DNA of 64,000 bases from Prado023 sp963706885 (GTDB lineage: Bacteria; Actinomycetota; Actinomycetes; S36-B12; CAIYMF01), in contig CAVPNX010000007.1 in assembly GCA_963706885.1 (NCBI GenBank), positions 62,001-126,000 of the forward strand. Reading direction: 5' to 3'. Made by a program: the position numbers and the translations under genes. Numbering within the stretch: position 1 is the stretch's first letter; the number at the start of each line of letters is the position of its first letter. Shown piece after piece: positions 49,960 through 59,380 of the stretch. A model generated the notes under the pieces. That model was given only the letters and a program-made list of their open reading frames with translations, did no database searches and was not told the origin of the DNA.

Positions 49960-51384
49960 TCATGTCTCAAGACATCGGTGACGGTTCTGTATCAGGAGAT
50001 CGGTGCCACTTGCGGTGGTCTTGGTGGTGACACTTCTGCCGTGAGGCTCGGACGGTGGCTGCCAATGAACCCATCGATCCTCGTGTCCGCCTCGCGATCT
50101 CGCAGTGGCCTGATGACGCGCCCCGGGGCGCGGTCTCGACGTTCTGTCGTGAGCACGGCATTTCGCGCAAGTCGTTCTACGAGTTGCGCAAACGCGCGAA
50201 GCTCGACGGACCGGCGGCGGTGCTCGAGCCCAGGTCCAGGCGCCCGAGGTCGAGCCCCTCGAGGCTGACCGATGAGGTCAAGGCCCAAGCGGTGCAGGTG
50301 CGGGCTGCTTTGGAGGCCTCTGGGCTGGACCACGGACCGATCAGCGTGCACGACAAGATGCACGCGATGGGCCTGGACCCGGTGCCCTCAGTGGCGTCAT
50401 TGGCCCGGATCTTCCGCCAGGCTGGGGTTGCCCGGGCCGAGCCGAGGAAGAAGCCGCGCTCGGCATGGCGCCGGTTCGTCTATCCAGCACCGAACGCGTG
50501 CTGGCAGCTGGACGCCACGCAATACGTGCTGACCGGGGGACGCACGTGCGTGATCTTCCAACTCATCGACGACCACTCCCGCTACGCGGTCGCCTCCCAC
50601 GTCGCGTGGGCCGAGACCGCCGAGGCAGCGATCGTGGTGTTCGACAAGGCCGTCGCCGCCCACGGTGTTCCCCAACGGCTGCTGTCCGACAACGGGATCG
50701 CACTGAACCCGACGCGGCGCGGCTACCTGGGCCAGTTCGTGGAACACCTCTGGCGCCTGGGCGTGGACGCGATCACCGGCAAGCCGCACAAGCCGACCAC
50801 CCAAGGCAAGAACGAACGCTTCCACCAGACCCTGTTCCGCTACCTCGACAAGCAGCCACTGGCCGACACGCTGGATGAACTGCAGGCCCAGGTCGACGCG
50901 TTCGACCACATCTACAACACCGAGCGGCCCCACCAGGGGCTACCAGGGCGGATCACCCCCAGCACGGCATGGGACGCCACGCCAAAGGCCCAGGCTCCCC
51001 GCCCCAAACCCAACCCGCCATTCCTCGTCCGACCCGCCATCACCCGGCCGGCGCCGGTGCCCGCAGACCTTCCCCGCGGCACCCGCGTCCGCAAGCTGAC
51101 CACCGCCGGCACGTTCACCCTCGCCGGGGTCAACTACAAGGTCGACGGACGGCGCGCCCTCGAGCAGGTCCTGATCATCACCGACGGCGACACGATCACC
51201 GTTGCCGACCTGCACGGCGAGATCCTGATCGAACACACCCGGCCCGCACCCGGAGTGACCTACGTCGGCAACGGCAAACCCCCCGGACGGCACCCCAAGA
51301 CCCCACAACCGTCACCGAAGTCCTGACACACCAACTGTCACCGAAGTCCTGATACAGAACCGTCACCCATGTCCTGAGACATCA
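49960..51384 (+). mobile_element. Complete IS481-family insertion sequence
   Basis: The element is bounded by 38-bp imperfect inverted repeats: left 49960-49997, right 51347-51384. They share TGTCTCA, GACAT and the 20-base GGTGACGGTTCTGTATCAGG core. Inside is one intact transposase gene. Near the right end CTGTCACCGAAGTCCTGA-type sequence recurs at 51310-51326 and 51336-51352, likely subterminal transposase sites. Flanking 15-bp direct repeats suggest a recent transposition. The element lies upstream of a decayed DUF222/HNH gene. Confidence 0.88.
50055..51326 (+). CDS. IS481-family transposase
   Basis: The 423-residue DDE transposase starts at GTG 50055. The N-terminal helix-turn-helix reads TFCREHGISRKSFYELRKRAK. 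The catalytic triad is seen in ACWQLDATQYVL, RLLSDNGIALN and TQGKNERFHQTLFRYL, followed by the YNTERPHQGL block of the rve core. The C-terminal 120 residues form a Pro-rich linker and a small beta domain (TFTLAGVNYKVDGRRALEQV). All motifs are intact and no frameshift is present, so the enzyme is probably active. Its intactness contrasts with the decayed gene next to it. Confidence 0.95.
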   Translation: MAANEPIDPRVRLAISQWPDDAPRGAVSTFCREHGISRKSFYELRKRAKLDGPAAVLEPRSRRPRSSPSRLTDEVKAQAVQVRAALEASGLDHGPISVHDKMHAMGLDPVPSVASLARIFRQAGVARAEPRKKPRSAWRRFVYPAPNACWQLDATQYVLTGGRTCVIFQLIDDHSRYAVASHVAWAETAEAAIVVFDKAVAAHGVPQRLLSDNGIALNPTRRGYLGQFVEHLWRLGVDAITGKPHKPTTQGKNERFHQTLFRYLDKQPLADTLDELQAQVDAFDHIYNTERPHQGLPGRITPSTAWDATPKAQAPRPKPNPPFLVRPAITRPAPVPADLPRGTRVRKLTTAGTFTLAGVNYKVDGRRALEQVLIITDGDTITVADLHGEILIEHTRPAPGVTYVGNGKPPGRHPKTPQPSPKS

Positions 51385-51415
51385 CACTTGCGATGTCGCT
51401 ACTCCCTGATAGGAT
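51385..51415 (+). promoter_or_regulatory. Sigma70-type promoter of the DUF222/HNH gene, overlapping the right direct repeat
   Basis: TTGCGA (51388-51393) and TAGGAT (51410-51415) are separated by 16 bases. The -35 box lies inside the 15-bp direct repeat CACTTGCGATGTCGC (51385-51399), so if this repeat is a target duplication the promoter survived insertion. Confidence 0.5.
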
Positions 51416-51448
51416 TCGTACAGATGTTCGAACCTTGGGGAGGTCGGG

Positions 51449-52779
51449 ATGGGGGGCATGGGGAGCAGGCGGACCACCGGTGGGCGTCATCGTGCGGGCG
51501 GAAGCCGCTGCGACAGACGCGTCCGGTGAGGTGAAGGACCTGTGGCGGCAGGTGGCGGCGATCACCTGCACCGACGTTCCCCCGATGGGCCTGTTGGCGG
51601 GCGAGCGACCTGCAGCCGATGTGGAGGTGCTCTGCTCGGCGGTCGCCGGCATCGAGTTCGAGTTGGCTCGCCGGATGGCGGCCGCCTCTCGGTCGGGCAG
51701 CCTGCCTCTGGTCGGTGACGGGGCGATGCTGCTGGCCCGGGGATGGTCAGCGGCGCTGGGCGCGACGGCTGGCCCGAGCCGGCGCCTTCGTGGACGACCA
51801 CCAGCGCTGGCGGAGGTATGGGCCCGGGCGTGATCACCAGCGAGCATGTCCATGCGCTGGCCCGTCACGCCGATCGCCTCGAGGTCGAGGAGATGTCGGC
51901 GGCCATCGAGGAGCTGGGCCCGTGGTGGGGTCAGCTCTCGCCCATGGCGGTGGCGCACTTCGTGCAGCGCGTGATCCGGGCCTGCTGCACCCACCCCCCG
52001 ATCCAGAGCCCGACGAGGCCGGTGCGTACGATGGCCGGTCGGTCTCGTTCGCCCTGACCGCTGACTCGGTCGTCCTGTCCGGCGTCCTGCCCCGGCTGGA
52101 GGGGGAGGCGGTGATCGCCGCGGTAGAGGCCTTCGCCGAACGACTGCGTTCGGATGCCGACCACGTCCCCGCATCGGCCCGCCGGGCCGATGGGCTGGTG
52201 GCGCTGGTCAACGCCGCCCATGCCTCGGGGTCGTCCCACCCGCGGTGGGCTGCCCGTCTCCGTGTCGGTCACCCTGGACTCGACCGCCCTCGGCGACCGG
52301 GTGTGGACCACCTCCCGAGGGCACACCTTCACCGCCGCCGAGCAGCGGTTCACCTCGTGCGACGCGCTGGTCACCCCGGTCGTGCTCGACACCGGGCAGT
52401 GCCCGGACACGGTCGCGGAGTTCCTCGCGGCCACCGGTCCGGCGGCCGGGCGCGGGCAGCGAGGGCGTCACGGGGCTGCCCTCGGCAGAGGCCGGATCGC
52501 CTCCCTGGCCACCACCCTGCTCGGGACCCGGATCCCGCTGGCGATGGGGCGCTCTGCGCGGACCGCCACACCGGCCCAGCGCCGCGCCCTGGCAGCCCGG
52601 GACCGGGGGTGCATCATCCCGGGTGCGGGATCCCGGCCGAGGCCTGCCAGACGCACCACGTCGAGGACTGGGCCGCTGGCGGCGCCACCGACCTGCCGAA
52701 CCTCGCCCTTCTGTGTTGGGCCCATCACCGCCAGGTCGACCTCGGCATGTGGACCATCGTACGCCGCGACCGAGGATGA
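51449..52779 (+). pseudogene. DUF222/HNH endonuclease gene with at least five frameshifts
   Basis: Family-like segments occur in order but in changing frames: AGIEFELARRMAAASRSG; ARAGAFVDDHQRWRRYG (about 51755-51825); ITSEHVHALARHADRLE (51830-51990); VLSGVLPRLEGEAVIAAVEAF (52075-52230); FTAAEQRFTSCDALVTPV and RRALAARDRGCIIPG (52240-52620); and the HNH domain CQTHHVEDWAAGGATDL with NLALLCWAHHRQVDLGMW (52620-52760). Together they form one actinobacterial DUF222-HNH protein of about 430 residues, a family of uncertain function common in multicopy. All disruptions are single- or double-base. The start is uncertain (ATG 51449 or a GTG near 51480). Confidence 0.8.
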
Positions 52780-52903
52780 CGGGGTACGCCAACCCGAGCC
52801 CGGAGCGCCACCTGGCACCCCCTGGCCCGCCAACAACGGCGCACCCTGGACCATCACCCGCACCCCCCGCACCTGCTGGCGACTGTGAGGGGGGCGGCAG
52901 CTC

Positions 52904-55900
52904 CTACCGGACGATCACCTTCACCCGCTTCGACCACTTCGACCAGCCCTTGGAGTTCTTGACCCGGACCGCCGAGTAGTACGTGCCCTTCTTCTTGAGC
53001 GCCTTCGTGGTGCACGTGTTGGCCGTAGGTCCGGCGCTGCAGCTTGCCTTCACGGAGCCGCGCTTCGACTTGGAGTACAGCCGAGCTCCGTAGCCCTTCA
53101 GGTACGAGTACCCGTTGAACGTGGGCGGGGCCCAGGCGATCGTCGACCGGTTGCCTGTCGGTGTCGCGCTGGTGATCTTCGGGGCCGAGGCCTTCTTGGG
53201 CGGTCCGGTGACGATCCGCGGCGTGACGGTGAATGTGCCGCGGTCGATTGCATGGTCAGCGTCGATGTAGTACTTGCTGCGCTTCTTCATCTTCTTGGTC
53301 TTGCAGCTGGTCTTCCCGCAAGGGGCAGTGCACTCGCCGACCTTGGTTCCGCCGGAGGCCTTGGTGTACAGCTTCGCGGTGTATCCGGTGATGGCGTTGG
53401 TCCCGGCGACGGGGGATCCCAGCGCACGGTCACCTTCCCCTTGGAGTACGTGCTCACGCGCACGGCCCAGGTCCGGCGTCCCGGGGTGCGGGGGCTGCTC
53501 GGGGCGCCGGTGCCGGCCCGGTTGGTGGCCACCACGTCGATGTAGTAGCGGGTCCCGTCCTTGAGACTCAGGGATCGTGCAGCCGCTCAGCGATCCGTTA
53601 CTGGTCGTGCAACTGCCCACGGGGTTGCCGCCGGTTCCGGCGGTGTAGGCCGATGCCGTGTACTTGGTGATCGTCGCGCCGTTCTCCGCGGCCGGGGTCC
53701 AGGTCACCTTCACCCCGCCCGGTGTCCCGGCGACGGCGACACCCGGGGGCGCTGGGCACGGTCTTCGGTGCCGCCAGAGCCCGAGGCGCGAGGGAGCGGA
53801 GACCCCTGGGCGTTCTGCGCGACAACCTCGGCGTAGTACTGCACGCCCATGGTGCCGGGGAAGGTGCACGCCCGGCCGCCGCCGTCGGTCGAGCACGGCC
53901 CGAGGACGTTGCCCCCGTTGGGTGCATCGAAGGCTGTGGCGGTGTAGCCGGTGATCGCCGTCCCGCCTCGCGAGATCGGCGCTCCCCACTGCACCGTGAC
54001 GGATGCTCGGTGTTGTCCGGGCAGTGATCCCCACCGGCTGGGTCGGCGTGGTCACCTGCTGCTGACCACGGCAGGAGGCGCCACCCCACGCCGCGCAGGC
54101 GACCAGGGCCTTGTTGAGGTTGGACAGCTCGATCAGGTCGGTCGCTTGGGCAGCGGCGTTGAACTTCGGTCCACTCCCCGTGTAGTCCAGTGTCGCGCTC
54201 CGCGGGCTCCACGGTGGTGGGGGCGCCCGAGCGAACCTGAGTGTTGCGTTGGCCGGGATCGTGGTCCCGCGGGGGAAGAGGTAGTCCGGGGTGTCAGTGC
54301 CGTTGCGAGGATCCTTGTCCCACAGTGCGTAGCCCGTCAGGTCGATCTGGGCCGTTGGAGCCGTTGGTGATTTGAATCGTCTCGCCGGGGATTCCAGACG
54401 CCGGTGTCCGGGCCGGGGCTGCCGACGGCAGTGTGGGCCGGTATCCACGGTGGGCGGTCGACGGAGTTGGACGGAGCCGAGGCCGGTCCGTCCCGGAGGT
54501 GCTGTGGCCGGGACCGTGAACGTGTACGCCGCGCCGTTGGTCGACCCGGGCACGACGCAGGAGTTCGCTGGGTCTGGTGCGGGTGTCCCCGGGACAGCAT
54601 TCGTCACGCACACTCGGGGGGTCTGCGTGCCGACGACCGTGTACTGGGTGATGGGCATCCCGCCGTCTGGGCCGGCGGGGTCCAGTGACGATCGCTGAGC
54701 CGTTCGCCCCTGTGGCCGACACGTTGGTCGGCGCGGGTGGCTGGGGTCGCGCCTGCCGTGTAGCCCGCGGTGATCCAGGCCGATGGGGTCCGAGGCGCCG
54801 ACGTGCCGGCAGAGTTCGCGGCGGTCACGGTCACTCGGTACTGGGTGCCATTCGTCAGGCCCATGATGGTGCAGGAGGTCCTCGGGTCCGGCGCTCGTGC
54901 ATGACCGGGAGTCCCTGCGGCCGGGGTCGCGGTGGCCGTGTAGCTGGTCACCGGCGCGCCGTTGTCATTCGCGGGCGCCATCCAGCGCGCGACGATCTGC
55001 GAGTCGCCGGGCTGGCCCGCGGCGGATGTCGGGCTTGCCGGGCGCCTTGCGGGACGTGACGGGGGTGGACTGCAGCGGGCGCTGATGCCGGCCCTGGGGA
55101 TTGCGCCGCCAGGACCTGAATGTGTACGCCGCCCCAGAGTGTGAGGCCGGTGAACTTGTGGCTCGTGTCCCGTCACCGTGATGGCTGGACGAGGTGCCGC
55201 CCACCACGGGTCACCGTCGAGCGGTAGTCCGTGATGCTGAGCCGCCCGTGTAGGTGGGAGGTACCACGCCACGGTGATCGTCGCTGCTCCCGTCAGCTGT
55301 CCGCGGTGGCGTTGAGCCGGCCGCGGGAGTCCCTGGGATGTCCTGGCCGCGTGTTCCAGTCGCCGGCGCGGCGTGATGCACGTCCACGTGCGGCCTCGCC
55401 GATGCCAGCGGGTCCCGGCAGTTGTCCGGATTGCACGGGTAGGGGAACCATGCGCGCAGGTTGCCGGTCTCGTAGGGCCCGGCGTTGTCCATCAGGTAGG
55501 CCACATCGCCCGACGAACGAGGTGTTGTTCGCGGGCAGGTTGCCGAACCAGGGGCCACCGCCGGTGTAGTAGATGCCGCAGTCGGGATCGTCCGCGCCCG
55601 GTGAGCCGAATCTCGATGCTCCTGCCGGCGGGTACTGCCGCGTACCCAGGGAAGGTGTACTTGTTCAGCGCCGAGTCGCGCAGAGTCCAACCGCTGAGGT
55701 CGACGACATCCGCGCCGTCGTTCTCGATGAAGACCGTCTCGTAGCCGTTGACCGAGCTGTCCTGGTCCCAGGACACCGACATCCGCAGGTTCGCGCGCCG
55801 GCGAGGGGCCGCAGAGGTTCGGCGACCAGAGCCCGCGGCGACTGGCTGAGGCGGCGCGTCGTCCGCGAGCACCCGGTACTCGAGGTTGTGCGCCCACTCA

Positions 55901-56383
55901 GGCTTCTTGTCGGATCGGCGGCCAGGGGGAACCACATCATCCGCCCGTCGCTCACGGTGCCGCGGAGGTGTCGTACCAGTTGCCCTCCTCGTCCTGGGCA
56001 TAGAGCGGAGCGGACGATCCGGCCACCCGAGTAGTCGTCGTTGGACGTCCCCTTCAGGGCGCGCGGCTGGACGGGGTCCCCGGCGGGGGAGCGCCTGAGG
56101 GCGGTCCTTGGCCTGGGCGGACCCGCACTGGGGCCTGTGAGTCGTGGGCACCTCAGGGGCCTGCACCCCGATCGTGCGCACGCGCTGGCTGCCGCGTGAG
56201 CCGGAGTTGCTGGTCGCGATCTTCACGTCGAGGGTGTCGCCGTCGGACACGGTGCCGGCCGTCCCCTCCTCCCACTCGTACTCCAGCTCGGGTCCGGGCC
56301 GGCTGTGACCCGCCGCCATCGTCCCGAGCAGCAGCCCGACGAACACCGACCGCAACCCCCGTACTGCGTTGGCCCTTCCTCAT
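52904..56383 (-). pseudogene. Secreted nuclease-like/lamin-tail/fibronectin-III protein gene with many frameshifts
   Basis: From ATG 56383 (GGGGAGG upstream) a signal peptide (RSVFVGLLLGTMAAG) is reached after one frame change in a run of G. Homologous segments follow in shifting frames. First is a thermonuclease-like domain (GTVSDGDTLDVKI, RVRTIGVQAPEV, CGSAQAKDR). Next is a lamin-tail domain (SSVNGYETVFIENDGADVVD, LSGWTLRDSALNKYTF). Several fibronectin-III-like repeats come last (APVTSYTATATPAAGTPG, CTIMGLTNGTQYRVTVTAAN, TITKYTASAYTAGTGGNPVG), and the gene ends KGWSKWSKRVKVIVR. An intact product would be about 1,150 residues, extracellular. I count more than eight frame changes. The family is found in actinobacterial exoproteins. 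Confidence 0.75.
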
Positions 56384-56469
56384 GCGCCTCCCCTTCCCCT
56401 CGTTGGCATCGGCGCCACCCCGCCACCACGGGCGGGGATCGTACTCAGCGGGCGTTGGCCCGCTCCAGG

Positions 56470-57138
56470 TCACCCTCGAAGTCCACCTCGACGGCGAACA
56501 GGTCCGAGATGTCCACTGGCGTCACCTCGACGCCGTCCTTGTGCAATCGCGAGCTCGATGCCGCGCTCGAAGTAGTCCTGGTCCTCGCACGCCTCGAGCT
56601 GGCGGATCAGCGCGATCTTGTCCTTGCCGCCGATCAGGTTGATCCCGACCGCCTCACCGAGCCCGCCGACGACGGTCTTCGACAGCTCCTTCACGTGACC
56701 GCGGTCATCGACGGTGTACTTGACCTCCTCCTCGGCCACGGCCGAGGTGTTCACCGCCACGGCCGAGCGACCCGACACGATGAACGGTGTCAGCCGCTCG
56801 AGGATGACCCTGTCGAACACGACGTCGCCGTTCATCCAGATCACCGAGCCCTCGTGCGAGGCCCGCAGTGCCTTCAGCAGGGACTTCGAGGTGTTGGTCT
56901 GGTCGTAGACCTCGTTGTAGACGAAGACGGCGTCGGGCTGGTGCTCCATGACGCTGTCGTTCTTGAAGCCGACGACGATCATGATCCGCACGTCCTCACC
57001 GAAGACGCCCTTGATGTTCTCGACCTGCTGCTCCATGATCGTCTGCCCGCTGGCCAGGCGGGTCAACGGCTTCGGGAAGGGTCGACCCAGCCGCGTTCCC
57101 ATGCCGGCGGCAAGAATGGTGACCTGGACCTGCGACAT
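56470..57138 (-). CDS. Sugar/alcohol-phosphate nucleotidyltransferase (frameshifted at the C-terminus)
   Basis: The 222-residue reading opens VQVTILAAGMGTRLGRPFPKPLTRL, the nucleotide-binding signature (GxGxRxxxxxPK) of NTP transferases. It continues with IMIVVGFKNDSVM and IWMNGDVVFDRV, whose Asp binds the metal. It resembles LicC/CTP:phosphocholine or sugar-1-phosphate transferases. Near 56545 (GCACAAGGA) one base change would restore KDGVEVTPVDISDLFAVEVDFEGDLERANAR ending at 56445, the expected C-terminus. Catalytic residues are all before the shift. It could make the CDP- or UDP-activated precursor used by the glycerophosphotransferases. It lies between the secreted-protein gene and a glycerophosphotransferase gene on the same strand. 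Confidence 0.8.
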   Translation of the reverse strand: MSQVQVTILAAGMGTRLGRPFPKPLTRLASGQTIMEQQVENIKGVFGEDVRIMIVVGFKNDSVMEHQPDAVFVYNEVYDQTNTSKSLLKALRASHEGSVIWMNGDVVFDRVILERLTPFIVSGRSAVAVNTSAVAEEEVKYTVDDRGHVKELSKTVVGGLGEAVGINLIGGKDKIALIRQLEACEDQDYFERGIELAIAQGRRRGDASGHLGPVRRRGGLRG

Positions 57139-57316
57139 CGATGCTCCTCGACTGGCCGCCCGCGGCGGCCGTGATCAGACTGTGCCTGAGCACCATTGTC
57201 TCAGTGAAGCCGCCGAGCCCGAAGCCGCAACGCGTTAGTTCCAGCCTATGGACTCCTTGAGGTTGGCCGCGCCAACCCGGCATTCCGGGCGTTGAGTCAC
57301 GGGGGTCACGCCAGTG

Positions 57317-58639
57317 TCAGGCCGGTTCCACCGGCCAGATGCCATGGGCGGCCAGGCTTCGCGTCCGCGCCAGCCCGGCCTGGTGCTCGTCGATGGCCGC
57401 GAGCAGGGCCTCATGGAACTTGCGGGTGCTCTCGCCGGGGGCGGCGTCGTCGAAGTAGAAGGCGCGCAGCCGCGCCCGCTCGACGGCGAACCGATCCTCC
57501 GTGAGCAGTGCGGCGATGTCGGCCCTGGCCGAGCCGATCGAATCCGCGTCGATGATGTGGGCGGCTGCGGCGATCGGTGCCTCGCGCAGCAGCCCGGAGC
57601 GGTTGGTGCGCCGGTCGGTGAGCACGATGGCCGCCTCGACGCGTGAGTACAGGAAGTCCAGTCCCACGCTGGAGATGTCTGAGACCAACAGGTCGACGCG
57701 CGGGAAGAGGGCGAGGATGTCCCCGTCGGCGCGGTACTCATGTCCCGCGGCAGGGTCGGCCTGCGCGGCCGCCGCGATCCTGGCCACGACCCCGGCATGG
57801 CTGGCCACCATCCCCGGTATCAGGCTCTGTGCGACGCGCGGGTGCGGCTTGTAGATGACCCGGACGTCCGGGATGGCCAGCAGTGCCTCGATGAGCGCCT
57901 CGCCGTAGCGGTCCAGCGAGGTGAAGTTGTTCATCTCGTCCTCGCCCTCCCACGTCGGGGCGTACAGGACGGTGCGCCGCGCGCTGATCGGCAGGGAGGG
58001 GGCGGGGTTGAGGTCCAGCTGCGGGCGCCCGACCTTCACCAGCGTTGACTCGTCGAAGTCCACGAGCGCAGCACGGTGCCGGCGCACGGCTGCCTCACCG
58101 GCCACGAACACCTTGTCGTAGGCCTTGGCCTGGTTGGACACCATCGAGACCTTGTCGGACTCGCCGTGGTTGACGTGGATGTGCACGGCGTCCGCCCAGA
58201 CCAGGGACTGGAAGTTCCGCAGCCCGTTGTTGGGGTAGATGATCGCCTTCGGCTGCAGCACGCGGTACAGGTCCATCAGCCCGGGGAAGGGCATCGCCAG
58301 GAAGCTGGGTGCCGGCAGCTCGCGGCCCATGAGCTCGGTCCAGCTGGACCTGGCCCGCGTCACGACGCCGAAGTTCAGGTCACCGCTGTGCGCCTCGATG
58401 ACGGGCAGCCACTGCTCGATCTGGTAGATCTTCGCGACGGTGTCGGGGAAGTAGAACAGCGCGTCGACCGGCGGCGCGGTCCATCCGTTGCGGACCAGGG
58501 AGGAGGCGTCGATGGACTCGCCGCGTGGCTCGACCTCGCCCTCGGTCACTGCGCGCGCGCTCAGGCGGGTGCCGGCCAGAGTCAGCCGCCAGCCGATGCC
58601 CCGCGATGCGCGCAGCCCCAACGACCTGACCCGACCCAT
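57317..58639 (-). CDS. CDP-glycerol glycerophosphotransferase family protein
   Basis: This 440-residue intact member of the TagF-like family has VDALFYFPDTVAKIYQIEQWLP near residue 58, IHVNHGESDKVSMV near 155 (His-containing block replacing WHGTP), VGRPQLDLNPAP, TVLYAPTWEGEDEMN near 225, and LLVSDISSVGLDFLYSRVEAAIV near 320. The NHGES form shows a subfamily distinct from the protein at 37809 but shared with the broken gene at 47475. GGGAGGGACAG precedes the ATG. It probably transfers an alcohol phosphate from a CDP donor, not necessarily glycerol. The nucleotidyltransferase gene follows 178 bases downstream. Confidence 0.88.
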   Translation of the reverse strand: MGRVRSLGLRASRGIGWRLTLAGTRLSARAVTEGEVEPRGESIDASSLVRNGWTAPPVDALFYFPDTVAKIYQIEQWLPVIEAHSGDLNFGVVTRARSSWTELMGRELPAPSFLAMPFPGLMDLYRVLQPKAIIYPNNGLRNFQSLVWADAVHIHVNHGESDKVSMVSNQAKAYDKVFVAGEAAVRRHRAALVDFDESTLVKVGRPQLDLNPAPSLPISARRTVLYAPTWEGEDEMNNFTSLDRYGEALIEALLAIPDVRVIYKPHPRVAQSLIPGMVASHAGVVARIAAAAQADPAAGHEYRADGDILALFPRVDLLVSDISSVGLDFLYSRVEAAIVLTDRRTNRSGLLREAPIAAAAHIIDADSIGSARADIAALLTEDRFAVERARLRAFYFDDAAPGESTRKFHEALLAAIDEHQAGLARTRSLAAHGIWPVEPA

Positions 58640-58756
58640 GTTCTGTCCCTCCCGGCCGGGGGTCCCGCGACCCTCGCCGGGAAGGATTCTGCCGCACGTA
58701 CGCTGCCCGGCGCGTCATCCGGTCGGGCGCGCTGGCCTGTGCCATCGTGACCGGCT

Positions 58757-59302
58757 ATGGCGAGCAACCTGACAATGCCTCGACGGACGAAGGGGCGGAT
58801 CAGTGTCGAGCCCCGGGCGCGGACGCGATGGACCCCGCGGCACCGTCGGATCGGCACGCTCCTCGTGGTGGCCCAGTTCGTGCTCATCGGGCTGTGCCTC
58901 CTGCCGCTGGGCCCGACGATCGGCTCGGGCCAACTGCGCGCGCTGGGGCTGCTCTGCCTGGCCCTCGGGGCCGCTGTGGGAGGGCTGGCGCTGCTGGCGC
59001 TGGGCTCGGCCACGCGGGTGCACCCGGTGCCGGACGCGCGGACACCGCTGCAGGTCAGCGGCATCTACGCCTGGATCCGGCATCCCATGTACGCCGCGGT
59101 CCTGATGGCCTGCACGGGTGTGACCCTGTCCACGGGGCGGGTCCTGTCGCTGGTCTCCCTGGCCGGCCTGGCTGTGGTGCTGGCCGTCAAGGCGCGCTTC
59201 GAGGACCGCATGCTGCAGGAGAAGTTCGGCTGGCAGTTCGCTGTGTACGCCTCACGGGTCCCCGCGCTGCTCCCGCTGCCGGGGCGGTCGTACGCACGCT
59301 GA
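58757..59302 (+). CDS. Isoprenylcysteine carboxyl methyltransferase-like membrane protein
   Basis: The 181-residue protein has four to five predicted helices. The family's C-terminal half is clear: LQVSGIYAWIRHPMYAAVLM near residue 100 (the RHPxY motif that binds S-adenosylmethionine) and KARFEDRMLQEKFGWQFAVYASRVPALLP near 145 (E/R-rich helix). Bacterial ICMT/PEMT-like proteins methylate lipids or small molecules; protein prenylation is not expected here. The substrate is unknown. It is divergent from the glycerophosphotransferase gene 117 bp away. A CATCGT hexamer ends eight bases before the ATG, a weak leaderless-type promoter. Confidence 0.82.
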   Translation: MASNLTMPRRTKGRISVEPRARTRWTPRHRRIGTLLVVAQFVLIGLCLLPLGPTIGSGQLRALGLLCLALGAAVGGLALLALGSATRVHPVPDARTPLQVSGIYAWIRHPMYAAVLMACTGVTLSTGRVLSLVSLAGLAVVLAVKARFEDRMLQEKFGWQFAVYASRVPALLPLPGRSYAR

Positions 59303-59380
59303 GGATCGCCGCGTGACGATCGCGCGCTGAGGCACCGGGAACGTCGGCGGTCCGCGACCGTGGCCGCCCCCGACCGGCGG

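Noticed and set aside
57139..57316. A terminator or small RNA downstream of the NHGES-type glycerophosphotransferase gene
   Set aside because: Only short stems (GGTTGG/CCAACC and CCCGG/CCGGG) are present, with no conserved pattern to support a call.
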